Assembly (NCBI RefSeq): GCF_008711175.1
Contig: NZ_VWNF01000002.1
Location: 1 to 64,000 of the forward strand
Reading direction: 5' to 3'
Length of the DNA stretch: 64,000 bases
Source: Nesterenkonia ebinurensis
GTDB lineage: Bacteria; Actinomycetota; Actinomycetes; Actinomycetales; Micrococcaceae
A model generated the notes under the pieces. That model did no database searches. It was not told the origin of the DNA and worked only from the letters and a program-made list of their open reading frames with translations. A program made the translations under genes and the position numbers. This document shows positions 45,415 through 55,285 of the stretch, one piece after another; position 1 is the first letter of the stretch; the number at the start of each line of letters is the position of its first letter.

Positions 45415-45861
45415 ATGTGCGCCGGACAGGAAGTTGCGCGCAGAGTGCGAATGATCCTAGGGGCAGTGGCGGCAGGCCTGAGTGTACTGTTTGTCCTGGC
45501 GCTTCACCTTGCGCATGGCGCGCCGCTGTCAGAGGCCGTGGGGTTGCTCCTGCTTGGCACGTTGGACACTATCTTTATTGTCCTTCTCCCTTCTGTTCTC
45601 GGAACGTTCCTGGGGATCTGGGTCGGCTGGCGGGTTACTGATGAGCCTTCGGCAGGTGCGCGTGTGCTACGCGGCTTCTGCTATGCAACCGGCTGTTTCT
45701 CCCTGAACTTCGCTGTGGTTGCCTTCCTTGCCCTTGATCTGGCGGTAATCCAAGCATTTGTGATGGCTCTGGGTATTCTCGCGTCAGGTCTGCTCCTGGA
45801 GTGGAGGTTCTCTAGGAAGGCGGAACTCGAGAACCCGGCACCAGGTCCAGGCTCCGCCTGA
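45415..45861 (+). CDS. Small membrane protein, family not recognised
   Basis: 148 residues with four hydrophobic segments (about 12-30, 38-64, 85-108 and 110-128) and a short charged C-terminus. It starts five bases after the end of the broken response regulator and shares its lower-GC codon use, so the two probably arrived together. No domain I recognise. ATG 45451 is an alternative start. Function cannot be given. Confidence 0.6.
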   Translation: MCAGQEVARRVRMILGAVAAGLSVLFVLALHLAHGAPLSEAVGLLLLGTLDTIFIVLLPSVLGTFLGIWVGWRVTDEPSAGARVLRGFCYATGCFSLNFAVVAFLALDLAVIQAFVMALGILASGLLLEWRFSRKAELENPAPGPGSA

Positions 45862-45968
45862 GTGAAGGTCTGCACCGTTGACCCGGCGCCGTCGCACAGC
45901 TGACCACGTTGTGAGACGGCGCCGGGGCGCAGACTGGGGTGAGGAGGCGGCGTCGTAATATGGAGCAC

Positions 45969-47720
45969 ATGTCCGCCCCCACTGAGGAAACCACCCACAC
46001 CCCGCCCAAGGCAGTCACCGGACCCTCCAACCCGGAGAAGCCGCGATCCTGGCAGGTCACCGACGGATACACCCGGGCCCCGGCCCGCGGCATGCTGCGC
46101 GCAGTCGGCATGGACGACCAGGATTTCGGCAAAGCCCAGATCGGCATCGCCAGCTCCTGGAACGAGATCACCCCCTGCAACCTCTCCCTGGACCGGCTGG
46201 CCCAGGCCTCCAAGGAGGGCGTGCACGCCGGCGGGGGATACCCCCTGGAGTTCGGCACAATCAGCGTCTCCGACGGCATTTCCATGGGGCATGAGGGCAT
46301 GCACTACTCCCTGGTGAGCCGCGAGGTCATCGCCGACTCGGTGGAGACCGTGATGCAGGCCGAGCGGCTGGACGGCACCGTGCTGCTGGCCGGCTGCGAC
46401 AAATCCCTGCCTGGCATGCTCATGGCCGCCGCCCGGCTGGATGTGGCATCTGTGTTCCTCTACGCCGGGTCCATCATGCCCGGCATCGCCCGGTTCTCCG
46501 ACGGCACTGAGCGCGAGGTCACCCTGATCGACGCCTTCGAAGGGGTCGGGGCCTGCGCCCGCGGCACCATCAGTGAAGCAGATCTGGAGGTGATAGAACG
46601 TGCCATCTGCCCAGGCGAGGGCGCCTGCGGCGGCATGTACACCGCCAACACCATGGCCTGCATCGGCGAAGCGCTGGGCCTCTCGCTGCCCGGCTCCGCC
46701 GCCCCGCCCTCGGCCGACCGGCGCCGCGACGCCTACGCCCGCAAGTCCGGCGAAGCCGTGGTGGAGCTGCTGCGCAAAGGCATCACCACCCGGGAGATTC
46801 TGACCAAGGAGTCCTTCGAGAACGCCATCGCGGTCACCATGGCTTTCGGCGGCTCCACCAACGCGGTGCTGCACCTACTGGCCATTGCCCGTGAGGCCGG
46901 GGTGGACCTGCAGCTGGAGGACTTCAACCGGATCGGTGAGAAGGTCCCCCACCTGGGCGACCTCAAACCCTTCGGCAAGCATGTGATGGTCGATGTGGAC
47001 CGGGTAGGCGGAGTGCCCGTAGTGATGCGCGCCCTGCTGGACGCAGGACTCCTGCACGGCGATGCGCTCACCGTCACCGGCAAGACCGTGGCCGAGAACC
47101 TCGCCGAGATCAACCCGCCGGACATCGACGGGACCATCATCCGCCACCTGGACAACCCCATGCACCACAACGGCGGCATCACCGTGCTGCGCGGCTCGCT
47201 GGCACCGGAGGGAGCCGTGGTGAAGTCGGCAGGCTTCGACGCCGAGATCTTCGAGGGCACCGCCCGGGTCTTCGAACGTGAACAGGCCGCGCTGAAGGCC
47301 CTGGAGGACGAAGTCATTCAGCCCGGCGACGTGGTGGTCATCCGTTACGAGGGCCCCAAGGGCGGGCCCGGCATGCGCGAAATGCTGGCCATCACCGGTG
47401 CCATCAAGGGTGCCGGCCTGGGCAAAGACGTGCTGCTGATCACCGATGGCCGATTCTCCGGCGGCACCACCGGACTGTGCATCGGCCACATCGCCCCCGA
47501 GGCGGTGGACGGCGGACCCATTGCCTATATCGCTGACGGCGACCGGATCAGGGTGGACATCGCCGGCAAGACCATCGACCTGCTGGTCGATGAGGGGGAG
47601 CTGACCGCCCGGAAGTCCAGCCCCGACTGGAAGCCGCTGCCGCCCTATGTCACCACCGGGGTGTTGGGCAAGTACGCCAAACTGGTCCGCTCCGCCGCCG
47701 AAGGCGCCTACTGCGGCTGA
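45969..47720 (+). CDS. ilvD: Dihydroxy-acid dehydratase
   Basis: Third common step of isoleucine and valine synthesis. 583 residues. Fe-S ligands are in [22 protein letters not shown] and [14 protein letters not shown]. The C-terminal domain has [25 protein letters not shown] at 45956-45961 is seven bases before the ATG with no useful Shine-Dalgarno, so the message is probably leaderless from 45969. An upstream open frame gives [10 protein letters not shown], which has no family support. It stands alone upstream of the ilvBNC operon. Confidence 0.95.
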   Translation: MSAPTEETTHTPPKAVTGPSNPEKPRSWQVTDGYTRAPARGMLRAVGMDDQDFGKAQIGIASSWNEITPCNLSLDRLAQASKEGVHAGGGYPLEFGTISVSDGISMGHEGMHYSLVSREVIADSVETVMQAERLDGTVLLAGCDKSLPGMLMAAARLDVASVFLYAGSIMPGIARFSDGTEREVTLIDAFEGVGACARGTISEADLEVIERAICPGEGACGGMYTANTMACIGEALGLSLPGSAAPPSADRRRDAYARKSGEAVVELLRKGITTREILTKESFENAIAVTMAFGGSTNAVLHLLAIAREAGVDLQLEDFNRIGEKVPHLGDLKPFGKHVMVDVDRVGGVPVVMRALLDAGLLHGDALTVTGKTVAENLAEINPPDIDGTIIRHLDNPMHHNGGITVLRGSLAPEGAVVKSAGFDAEIFEGTARVFEREQAALKALEDEVIQPGDVVVIRYEGPKGGPGMREMLAITGAIKGAGLGKDVLLITDGRFSGGTTGLCIGHIAPEAVDGGPIAYIADGDRIRVDIAGKTIDLLVDEGELTARKSSPDWKPLPPYVTTGVLGKYAKLVRSAAEGAYCG

Positions 47721-47904
47721 GCGCCAGTGCGGGTCCTGGTCAACCTCTCGGTTTTACCCTGCCGTTGTTTCATATATGGATGATTCTGGCCTACCGGTGA
47801 AACAAACGCTGGGTAGATGGCTGGAGCACCCGGTAGTCAGTTCAAATAGTGAGACGGGTGGGGTGTGAGTTGACGCAGATCACGCGAGACGAAAACATAG
47901 TCAT

Positions 47905-47958
47905 ATGCGCCAGATGCTAGTGGTAGTAGTACCCGTCATTGCCCCCGCCGGGGCATGA
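47905..47958 (+). CDS. ilv leader peptide
   Basis: A 17-residue open frame, MRQMLVVVVPVIAPAGA, lies 120 bases upstream of ilvB. Six of eight consecutive central residues are Leu, Val or Ile, the hallmark of attenuator peptides of branched-chain operons. A hairpin (GCCCC/GGGGC, 47942-47954) overlaps its 3' end, and a stronger hairpin follows before ilvB. No clear Shine-Dalgarno is visible, so start use is inferred. Comparable leaders precede ilvBN in corynebacteria and other actinobacteria. Confidence 0.8.
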   Translation: MRQMLVVVVPVIAPAGA

Positions 47959-48001
47959 ACGGTCTGCTCACCATGACAAGCTGACGCGAACCGATCGATC
48001 A

Positions 48002-48044
48002 CCCCGGCACGAGGGCCCCTGACAAGGGACTCCGGCGGCCGGGG
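48002..48044 (+). terminator. ilvB attenuator terminator
   Basis: CCCCGGC (48002-48008) pairs with GCCGGGG (48038-48044), with further internal pairing (GAGGGCCCCT / AGGGACTC), followed by TTTCGTC. It lies 34 bases before the ilvB ATG and downstream of the Val-rich leader peptide. Stalling at Val/Leu/Ile codons would be expected to favour an alternative fold using the earlier GGGGC. The antiterminator pairing is inferred. Confidence 0.65.
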
Positions 48045-48078
48045 TTTCGTCTGTGCAGGGGCAGATAAGGGATTGGAC

Positions 48079-49902
48079 ATGCTGACCACAACAACAGCTG
48101 AGACGCGGCTCTACGGGCCAGGGCACATCGTTGCGCCCGAACAGGTCACCGGCAGCCAGGCCATCATCCGCAGCTTGGAGGAACTCGGCGTCACCGACGT
48201 CTTCGGCATCCCGGGTGGAGCAATCCTGCCCACCTACGACCCCCTGATGGACTCCGAGAAGATCAACCACATCCTGGTCCGCCACGAACAGGGCGCCGGC
48301 CACGCCGCCCAGGGTTACGCCATGGTCACCGGAAAGGTAGGGGTCTGCGTCGCCACCTCCGGCCCCGGCGCCACCAACCTGGTCACCGCCATCGCTGATG
48401 CCCATATGGACTCGGTGCCCCTGGTGGCCATCACCGGGCAGGTCAACGCCGCAGTGATCGGCACCGACGCCTTTCAAGAGGCCGATATCGTAGGCATCTC
48501 CACCCCCATCACCAAGCACACCTTCTTAGTCACCGATGCTGATGAGATCCCACGGGTGATGGCCGAGGCCTTCCACATCGCCTCCTCCGGCCGCCCGGGG
48601 CCCGTGCTGGTGGACATCACCAAATCCGCCCAGGCCGCGCAGACCACCTTCAGCTGGCCGCCGCAGATCGGACTGACCGGCTACAAGCCCACCGCCAAGG
48701 GCCACCCCAAGCAGATTCGCGAGGCCGCCAAACTCATCGCCGCCAGCCACCGTCCGGTCTTCTACGTGGGCGGGGGACTCATCAAAGCCGAGGCCGCCGA
48801 GGAGTTCCGGACCCTGGCCGAGCAGGTCGGGGCACCTGTGGTGAACACCCTGATGGCCCGCGGCGCCTTCCCCGACTCCCACCGGCTTAACGTGGGCATG
48901 CCCGGTATGCACGGCTCGGTGTCGGCAGTGGCCGCCCTGCAGCAGTCCGACCTGCTCATCACCCTGGGCGCCCGGTTCGATGACCGGGTCACCGGGCAGC
49001 TGGACAGCTTCGCCCCGGAGGCCAAAGTCATCCACGCCGATGTGGACCCCGCCGAGATTTCCAAGAACCGGTTCGCCGATGTGCCGATCGTCGGGTCCCT
49101 GAAGTCCATCATCCCCGAGCTGACCACAGCCGTGCAGGAGGTCTTCGCCAGCACCGACCGGCCGGACCTGAATCCTTGGTGGACCCGGCTGAACCGGCTG
49201 GTGAGCACCTACCCGCTGGGCTGGACCGAGCCCGAGGACGGTGCCATCGCCCCGCAGAAGGTCATCCAGAAGATCGGCGCAGCCTCCGGGCCAGAGGCCG
49301 TCTACGTGGCCGGAGTCGGACAGCACCAGATGTGGGCCGCCCAGTTCGTCGGCTACGAACGCCCCCGCCAGTGGCTGAACTCCGGAGGGCTGGGCACCAT
49401 GGGCTACTCCGTGCCGGCCGCCATGGGAGCGGCGGTGGGCAACCCCGAGCGCACGGTCTGGGCCATCGACGGCGACGGCTGCTTCCAGATGACCAACCAG
49501 GAACTGGCCACCTGTGCGATCAACAACATCCCGATCAAGGTCGCGGTGATCAACAACTCCTCCCTGGGCATGGTCCGCCAGTGGCAGACCCTGTTCTACG
49601 AATCCCGCTACTCCAACACCGACCTCAACACCGCGCTGAACCCCTCCGGCGAGGAGGTGGTGCGCATCCCGGACTTCGTGAAGCTCGCCGAGGCCTACGG
49701 CTGCGTGGGCCTGCGCTGCGAACGCGATGAGGACATCGACTCGGTGATCGCGCAGGCTCTTCAGATCAACGACCGGCCAGTGGTCATCGACTTTGTGGTC
49801 TCCCGGGACTCCATGGTCTGGCCGATGGTCCCGTCAGGGGTCTCCAACAGCGATATCCAAGTCGCAAGGGGACTGACTCCAGATTTTGAGGGGGAAGAAT
49901 GA
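48079..49902 (+). CDS. ilvB: Acetolactate synthase, large subunit
   Basis: ThDP enzyme making acetolactate or acetohydroxybutyrate. 607 residues. [20 protein letters not shown], the ThDP Glu in [16 protein letters not shown], the FAD region [11 protein letters not shown], and the ThDP motif [15 protein letters not shown] with following INN. ATG 48079 has AAGGGA six bases upstream. Works with IlvN. Controlled by the leader/attenuator just upstream. Confidence 0.97.
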   Translation: MLTTTTAETRLYGPGHIVAPEQVTGSQAIIRSLEELGVTDVFGIPGGAILPTYDPLMDSEKINHILVRHEQGAGHAAQGYAMVTGKVGVCVATSGPGATNLVTAIADAHMDSVPLVAITGQVNAAVIGTDAFQEADIVGISTPITKHTFLVTDADEIPRVMAEAFHIASSGRPGPVLVDITKSAQAAQTTFSWPPQIGLTGYKPTAKGHPKQIREAAKLIAASHRPVFYVGGGLIKAEAAEEFRTLAEQVGAPVVNTLMARGAFPDSHRLNVGMPGMHGSVSAVAALQQSDLLITLGARFDDRVTGQLDSFAPEAKVIHADVDPAEISKNRFADVPIVGSLKSIIPELTTAVQEVFASTDRPDLNPWWTRLNRLVSTYPLGWTEPEDGAIAPQKVIQKIGAASGPEAVYVAGVGQHQMWAAQFVGYERPRQWLNSGGLGTMGYSVPAAMGAAVGNPERTVWAIDGDGCFQMTNQELATCAINNIPIKVAVINNSSLGMVRQWQTLFYESRYSNTDLNTALNPSGEEVVRIPDFVKLAEAYGCVGLRCERDEDIDSVIAQALQINDRPVVIDFVVSRDSMVWPMVPSGVSNSDIQVARGLTPDFEGEE

Positions 49903-50007
49903 GGCACCCGCAAGAGAGCGAGCAGGGGACCAGCACCGTGCAGAAGCAGGGTGCTGGAAGTGACCGAACGCATACCCAGGACTTCGACGGAGAGGATGAC
50001 TGAAGCC

Positions 50008-50538
50008 ATGGCAACCACCCCAGCTTACGGCGTCGCCCGTCGCACCCTCTCGGTTCTGGTCGAAGACGTCCCCGGCGTGCTGGCCAAAGTCGCCGGGCTC
50101 TTCGCTCGCCGCGCCTTCAACATCCACTCACTGGCCGTGGGCCCCTCCGAAATCCAGGGCCTGAGCCGGATCACCGTAGTGGTGGACGCCGACGCCGAGC
50201 TGCTTGAGCAGATCACCAAACAGCTGAACAAGCTGATCAACGTCATCAAGATCATCGAGCTGCAGCCCGGCAACTCCGTGCAGCGCGAGCACCTGCTGAT
50301 CAAGGTCAAGGCCGATGCCGCCGCCCGCCTGCAGGTTACCCAGGCGGTGGAGCTCTTCCGCGCCAAGATTGTGGACGTCTCCACCGATTCGCTCACCGTG
50401 GAGGCCACCGGGGCCGCCGATAAGCTGGATGCGCTGCTCTCGGTGCTCGAGCCCTTCGGGGTGCGCGAGATCGTCCGCTCCGGCTCGCTGGCGATCAGCC
50501 GCGGTGCTAAGTCCATGACCGACAAAGCTTTCAAATAA
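50008..50538 (+). CDS. ilvN: Acetolactate synthase, regulatory small subunit
   Basis: Binds valine for feedback control of IlvB. About 176 residues. The N-terminal ACT domain ([35 protein letters not shown]) is followed by a second ACT-like half ([15 protein letters not shown]...GVREIVRSG). The ATG at 50008 gives the family start. ATG 49996 sits directly after GGAGAGG with no gap and is less likely. It lies about 100 bases after ilvB in the same operon. Confidence 0.95.
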   Translation: MATTPAYGVARRTLSVLVEDVPGVLAKVAGLFARRAFNIHSLAVGPSEIQGLSRITVVVDADAELLEQITKQLNKLINVIKIIELQPGNSVQREHLLIKVKADAAARLQVTQAVELFRAKIVDVSTDSLTVEATGAADKLDALLSVLEPFGVREIVRSGSLAISRGAKSMTDKAFK

Positions 50539-50564
50539 GAACCCCCACCTCGAGGAGAACTCAA

Positions 50565-51590
50565 GTGACTGACCTCTATTACGACGACGACGCCGACCTG
50601 GGCCTGCTGTCTGACAAGACCGTGGCCATCATCGGCTACGGCTCCCAGGGCCACGCCCATGCCCTGTCCCTGCGCGACTCAGGTGTGGACGTTGTTGTCG
50701 GTTTGAAGGAAAGCTCCACATCCCGTGCCAAGGCTGAGGAGCAGGGCCTGAAGACCGCCACGGTGGCTGAGGCTGCCAAGGCCGGCGACATCGTGATGAT
50801 CCTGGTGCCTGACCAGTACCAGGCCGATGTCTACACCGCGGAGATCGCCCCCAATCTCCAGCCAGGCAACGCGATCTTCTTCAGCCACGGTTTCAACATC
50901 CGGTTCGGATACATCCAGCCCCCCGCAGAGGTGGACGTGGCCATGGTGGCACCCAAGGGCCCCGGCCACGTAGTGCGCCGCGAATATGAATCAGGCCGTG
51001 GCGTGCCCGCCCTGATCGCTGTGGAGCAGAACCCCTCCGGGCAGGCCAAGGAGCTGGCCCTGGCCTACGCCAAGGGCATCGGCGGCACCCGCGCCGGGGT
51101 GATCGAGACCACCTTCACCGAGGAGACCGAGACCGACCTGTTCGGCGAGCAGGCCGTGCTCTGCGGCGGCGCCTCCCAGCTGGTCCAGTACGGCTTCGAG
51201 GTGCTCACTGAGGCCGGTTACAAGCCCGACATCGCCTACTTCGAGGTGCTCCACGAGCTGAAGCTGATTGTGGACCTGATGGTTGAGGGCGGGCTGACCA
51301 AGCAGCGCTGGTCCATCTCCGACACCGCCGAGTTCGGTGACTATGTCTCCGGCCCGCGGGTGATCTCCCCAGAGGTCAAGGAGAACATGAAGGCCGTGTT
51401 GGCAGATATTCAGTCGGGGGCCTTTGCCGAGCGGTTCATGAACGACCAGCGCAACGGCGCCAAGGAGTTCCAGCAGTTGCGCGAGAAGAACCAGAACCAC
51501 CCGATTGAGCCCACCGGCCGTGAGCTGCGCAAGCTCTTCAGCTGGATCCCTACTGACGACGACTACACCGAGGGCACTGCCGCGCGCTAG
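50565..51590 (+). CDS. ilvC: Ketol-acid reductoisomerase (class I)
   Basis: NADPH enzyme converting acetolactate to dihydroxyisovalerate. 341 residues. [20 protein letters not shown] and [12 protein letters not shown] form the NADP site (Ser/Arg loop). The C-terminal knotted domain carries the metal-binding Asp/Glu in [16 protein letters not shown] and [12 protein letters not shown] start with GAGGAG upstream, 26 bases after ilvN. The stop is followed after two bases by a dispersed intergenic repeat. Confidence 0.97.
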   Translation: MTDLYYDDDADLGLLSDKTVAIIGYGSQGHAHALSLRDSGVDVVVGLKESSTSRAKAEEQGLKTATVAEAAKAGDIVMILVPDQYQADVYTAEIAPNLQPGNAIFFSHGFNIRFGYIQPPAEVDVAMVAPKGPGHVVRREYESGRGVPALIAVEQNPSGQAKELALAYAKGIGGTRAGVIETTFTEETETDLFGEQAVLCGGASQLVQYGFEVLTEAGYKPDIAYFEVLHELKLIVDLMVEGGLTKQRWSISDTAEFGDYVSGPRVISPEVKENMKAVLADIQSGAFAERFMNDQRNGAKEFQQLREKNQNHPIEPTGRELRKLFSWIPTDDDYTEGTAAR

Positions 51591-51592
51591 CA

Positions 51593-51775
51593 GTGCTGGT
51601 CCCGCCGACGGGGGACCCCGCTCAGTTCCTGACGTGGCCCGCACAATCGCTACGCGTTTGCACCGGTCCCCAACGTCAATGCTCCGCCTCGGCCGGCGGA
51701 ACCGCTGACTTCACGCCTGAAGTCGGCCCGGAGGCTTCGTTCGGGCCTCACGGCCTGAAGCGGGCACCGGAAGTC
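51593..51775 (+). repeat. GC-rich dispersed intergenic repeat, copy R4 (long form)
   Basis: GTGCTGGTCCCGCCGACGGG, then CCTGACGTGGCCCGCACAAT...CGCTACGCGTTTG (shared with R3), CTCGGCCGGCGG, and the tail hairpin CTTCACGCCTGAAG repeated as CTCACGGCCTGAAG. It starts two bases after the ilvC stop. The rest of the 408-base ilvC-serA gap holds copy R5 and a serA-like leader frame. Confidence 0.6.
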
Positions 51776-51859
51776 GTACTAAAGTGAGTGGGGGCCAGGC
51801 GGCGGCGTCGTCATCGGCCCCCACTCGCTATTTACCAGTGATTCGAGAAGAAGGAACCT

Positions 51860-51988
51860 GTGAGCACTTGCCCTGTCGTAGTCCTAGCCGAAGAACCAGT
51901 GCTGGTCCCGCCGACGCGTTCACGCCGCGTTCGGCTCTCGGCCGCGTTGCCGCGGCCCTCGCATCTGAAGACCGCGGTCTCGAACTGA
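51860..51988 (+). pseudogene. serA-like 5' fragment interrupted by repeat R5
   Basis: GTG 51860, preceded by AAGGAACCT, opens MSTCPVVVLAEEPV and then runs through repeat R5 to a stop at 51986-51988 (42 residues). The real serA, starting ten bases later, opens MTRPVVVLAEELSP. The shared PVVVLAEE and the matching DNA (cctgt-gt-gt-ct-gccgaagaac) suggest that a repeat copy entered the original 5' end of serA and a new start arose downstream. The short frame may still be translated as a leader. Confidence 0.6.
51899..51985 (+). repeat. GC-rich dispersed intergenic repeat, copy R5
   Basis: GTGCTGGTCCCGCCGACGCG, TTCACGCCG, GGCTCTCGGCCGCG and CTCGCATCTGAAG. It has the same head and tail as R2-R4. 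It lies inside the serA-like leader frame, 14 bases before the serA start. Confidence 0.6.
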
Positions 51989-51998
51989 AAGGGAATTC

Positions 51999-53591
51999 GT
52001 GACTAGACCTGTAGTTGTTCTTGCCGAAGAACTCTCACCGGCTACCGTGGAGGCCCTGGGGCCCGACTTCGAGATCCGTCAGTCCGACGGCACCGACCGG
52101 CCACGGCTGTTCGCCGATATCGCCGATGCTGAGGCACTGATGGTCCGCTCGGCCACCACCGTCGACGCCGAGGTGTTCAGCCACGCCAAGAAGCTCAAAG
52201 TGGTGGCCCGCGCCGGGGTGGGCCTGGACAATGTGGACATCCCCGCAGCCACCTCCGCAGGTGTCATGGTGGTCAACGCGCCCACCTCCAACATCATCTC
52301 CGCGGCCGAGCTGACCTGCGCGCACATCCTCGGTTTGGCCCGGAACATCTCCCCGGCCCATCAAGCGCTGAAGGCAGGGGAGTGGAAGCGGTCCAAGTAC
52401 ACCGGCGTGGAACTGTCCGAGAAGACCCTCGGGGTGATCGGACTGGGCCGGATCGGCGGACTGGTCGCTGAGCGGATGTCCGCCTTCGGCATGGAGATCC
52501 TGGCCTATGACCCCTATGTCACCTCGGCCCGAGCGCATCAGCTCGGCGCCCAGCTGGTCACCCTCGAGGAGCTCTACGCCAAGGCCGATGTGATCACCAT
52601 CCATATGCCCAAGACCCCGGAGACGGTGGGCATGCTCAACGCGGAAGCCTTCGCCAAGATGAAGGATTCGGTGTATCTGGTCAACGTGGCCCGCGGCGGA
52701 CTGATCGATGAAGCAGACCTCGAGGTGGCCCTTGCCGCCGGCACCGTCGGCGGGGCCGCAGTCGATGTGTTCGCTACCGAGCCCTCCACCGACCTGCCCT
52801 TCTTCCCCCGGGAGAACGTGGTGATCACCCCGCACCTGGGAGCCTCCACCCGAGAGGCGCAGGAGAAGGCCGGGGTCTCGGTGGCCCGCTCGGTCCGGCT
52901 GGCCCTGGACGGCGAGCTGGTCCCGGATGCGGTCAATGTGGCAGGCGGTGCCATCGACGAGCTGGTCCGCCCCGGAATCCCGCTCATTGAGAAGCTGGGC
53001 CGGGTGCTCACCGCGTTGAGCTCTGAGGCGCTCACCGATATCGAGACCGAGGCTGCCGGGGAGATCGCCGAGCTCAACGTCTCCGCCCTGCAGCTGGCTG
53101 CCCTCAAGGGCGTGTTTACCGATGTGGTCAACGACCCGGTCAGCTACGTCAACGCCCCGGTGCTGGCTCAGCAGCGCGGCATCTCCACCAGGCTGACCAC
53201 CACCACCGATGTGGAGGACTACCGCAACGCGCTGACCATCCGTGCCTCCACCTCTTCGGGACAGAACCTCTCGGTGCGCGGCACGCTCACCGGGCCCAAG
53301 CAGATCCAGAAGATCGTCGGCATCAACGGCTACGACCTGGAGATCACCCTGACCGACCACCTGGTGGTCTTCGAATACGCCGACCGGCCCGGTGTGGTCG
53401 GCGCACTGGGCAGGATCCTGGGCGAGCACAATGTGAACATCGCCGGTATGCAGGTCAGCCAGAACACCAAGGAGGGCCGGGCGCTGTCAGTGCTGGCCAT
53501 CGACTCCGCCCTGCCCACCGGAGTGCTGGAGGCCATCGCCGCCGAGGTCGACGCCGCGCTGGCCGCCGAAGTGGACCTCGAAGAGAACTGA
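51999..53591 (+). CDS. serA: D-3-phosphoglycerate dehydrogenase
   Basis: First step of serine synthesis. 530 residues, the long type with regulatory domains. NAD site LGVIGLGRIGGLVAERM, substrate and catalytic residues in VNVARGGLIDEADL, the Glu in DVFATEPSTDLPFF and His in ITPHLGASTREAQEKAG. An allosteric substrate-binding (ASB) domain follows (about 315-450), then a C-terminal ACT domain (VVFEYADRPGVVGALGRILG) for serine feedback. GTG start after GAAAGGG. The upstream region carries an older-looking copy of its 5' end. Confidence 0.97.
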   Translation: MTRPVVVLAEELSPATVEALGPDFEIRQSDGTDRPRLFADIADAEALMVRSATTVDAEVFSHAKKLKVVARAGVGLDNVDIPAATSAGVMVVNAPTSNIISAAELTCAHILGLARNISPAHQALKAGEWKRSKYTGVELSEKTLGVIGLGRIGGLVAERMSAFGMEILAYDPYVTSARAHQLGAQLVTLEELYAKADVITIHMPKTPETVGMLNAEAFAKMKDSVYLVNVARGGLIDEADLEVALAAGTVGGAAVDVFATEPSTDLPFFPRENVVITPHLGASTREAQEKAGVSVARSVRLALDGELVPDAVNVAGGAIDELVRPGIPLIEKLGRVLTALSSEALTDIETEAAGEIAELNVSALQLAALKGVFTDVVNDPVSYVNAPVLAQQRGISTRLTTTTDVEDYRNALTIRASTSSGQNLSVRGTLTGPKQIQKIVGINGYDLEITLTDHLVVFEYADRPGVVGALGRILGEHNVNIAGMQVSQNTKEGRALSVLAIDSALPTGVLEAIAAEVDAALAAEVDLEEN

Positions 53592-53604
53592 GAGACTGGA
53601 CTTC

Positions 53605-55182
53605 ATGGCAGACAAGCCCACCTACTACATCACCACCGCGATCACCTACCCCAATGGTGTGCCGCATATCGGTCATGCCTATGAGTACATCTCCGCCGAT
53701 GTGATGGCCCGGTTCAAGCGGCTCGACGGCTATGAGACCTTCTTCCTCACCGGCACCGATGAGCACGGCCAGAAGGTGCAGCAGAACGCCGAAGCCCAGG
53801 GACTGACGCCGAAGCAGCTGGTCGATAAGAACACCGCGGTGTTCAAACAGGTCGACGACGAGGTGCTCGGCATCTCCTACGACCGGTTCATCCGCACCAC
53901 CGATCCCGACCATTATCAGGCCTCCCAGGACATCTGGCGGCGCATGGTGGAGGCCGGAGACATCTACCTGGACAAGTACTCCGGCTGGTACTCGGTCCGC
54001 GACGAGGCCTACTACGCAGAGTCTGAGACCGAGGTCCGTCAGGACGGGGAGCGGTACAGCATCGAGACCGGCACCGAAGTGCACTGGGTGGAGGAGGAAT
54101 CCTACTTCTTCCGGCTCTCGAAGTACCAGCAGCCGCTGCTGGACTTCTACCGGAAGAATCCCGACTTCGGAGGCCCGCGCAGCAGGTTCAACGAGGTCAT
54201 CCGTTTCGTAGAGGACGGGCTGAATGACCTGTCTATCTCTCGGTCCACTTTCGACTGGGGCGTCCCCGTGCCGGGAAATCCAGAGCATGTGATGTACGTC
54301 TGGGTGGATGCCCTCACCAACTACCTCACTGGTGTGGGATTCCCGGACACCGACTCCGCGGCCTTCGGAAAGTTCTGGCCCGCTGACCTGCACCTGATCG
54401 GCAAGGACATCTCCCGGTTCCACTGCATCTTCTGGCCGGCGTTCCTGATGAGCGCAGGCATTGAGCTCCCCAAGCGGGTCATCATCCACGGGTTCCTGCA
54501 CAACGCAGGGGAGAAGATGTCCAAATCGGTGGGCAATGTCGTCGCGCCCGGTGCCTGGGTGGACACCTACGGGCTAGACGCTGTGCGGTTCTTCCTGCTG
54601 CGCGAGTTCCCCTACGGCCAGGACGGCTCCTACACCCACGATGCCGTGGTGGGCCGGAAGAACTCCGATCTGGCCAACAACCTGGGCAACCTGGCCCAGC
54701 GCAGCTTGAGCATGATCGCGAAGAACTGTGCAGGTGTGATCCCGGAACCGGGGCAGCTGACCGAGGCTGATCAGGCGATCCTGGAGCAGACCGACTCCCT
54801 GCTGGAGATCTCACGGGAGGCCTACCAGGTCCAAGAGTTCCACCGCGCCCTGGAGCGCACCTGGTACGTGCTCGGCGAGGCCAATGCATACTTCGCCGAC
54901 CAGGCCCCCTGGCAGCTGAAGAAGACCGACGAGGCCCGCATGCGCACGGTGCTCTACGTCACCGCTGAGGTCATCCGGAAGGTGGCGCTGCTCATCCAGC
55001 CGGTGATCCCTGGATCGGCGTCCAAGCTGCTCGATGCCCTGGGCGTGGAGATCGGAGGGGATGCGGGACGTACCAACGCCTCCAACGACGGACCGCGCTC
55101 CTTCGCCGCCTTCGGAGAACCACTGGCCCCCGGCACGCCGATCGACAAGCCCCAGCCCATCTTCCCGAGACACGAAGACTGA
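53605..55182 (+). CDS. metG: Methionyl-tRNA synthetase
   Basis: Class I synthetase. 525 residues. YITTAITYPNGVPHIGHAYE carries the HIGH-type signature, and GEKMSKSVGNVV the KMSKS loop. The connective peptide lacks zinc-binding Cys clusters (GWYSVRDEAYYAESE), the form seen in actinobacteria. The C-terminal anticodon domain has NLGNLAQRSLSM, and there is no C-terminal tRNA-binding extension. ATG 14 bases after serA. The link to serine/methionine genes is positional only. Confidence 0.96.
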   Translation: MADKPTYYITTAITYPNGVPHIGHAYEYISADVMARFKRLDGYETFFLTGTDEHGQKVQQNAEAQGLTPKQLVDKNTAVFKQVDDEVLGISYDRFIRTTDPDHYQASQDIWRRMVEAGDIYLDKYSGWYSVRDEAYYAESETEVRQDGERYSIETGTEVHWVEEESYFFRLSKYQQPLLDFYRKNPDFGGPRSRFNEVIRFVEDGLNDLSISRSTFDWGVPVPGNPEHVMYVWVDALTNYLTGVGFPDTDSAAFGKFWPADLHLIGKDISRFHCIFWPAFLMSAGIELPKRVIIHGFLHNAGEKMSKSVGNVVAPGAWVDTYGLDAVRFFLLREFPYGQDGSYTHDAVVGRKNSDLANNLGNLAQRSLSMIAKNCAGVIPEPGQLTEADQAILEQTDSLLEISREAYQVQEFHRALERTWYVLGEANAYFADQAPWQLKKTDEARMRTVLYVTAEVIRKVALLIQPVIPGSASKLLDALGVEIGGDAGRTNASNDGPRSFAAFGEPLAPGTPIDKPQPIFPRHED

Positions 55183-55188
55183 CCACCG

Positions 55189-55258
55189 GAACTTCCACAG
55201 CATAGGACACTTCCATAGCGCCAGTGGGCGTGGAAAGCCTAAGACACCGTGGAGGTTC
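55189..55258 (+). promoter_or_regulatory. Nested hairpin in the metG-leuB gap
   Basis: The outer arms GAACTTCCAC (55189-55198) and GTGGAGGTTC (55249-55258) pair with one mismatch. An inner stem TTCCA...CGCC / GGCG-TGGAA (55211-55235) lies between them. It ends 14 bases before the AAAGGAG of leuB. It could be the metG terminator or a leuB leader structure. No leader peptide rich in Leu codons was found. Confidence 0.45.
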
Positions 55259-55285
55259 GAACGACAGACGTAAAGGAGCAGCTCT

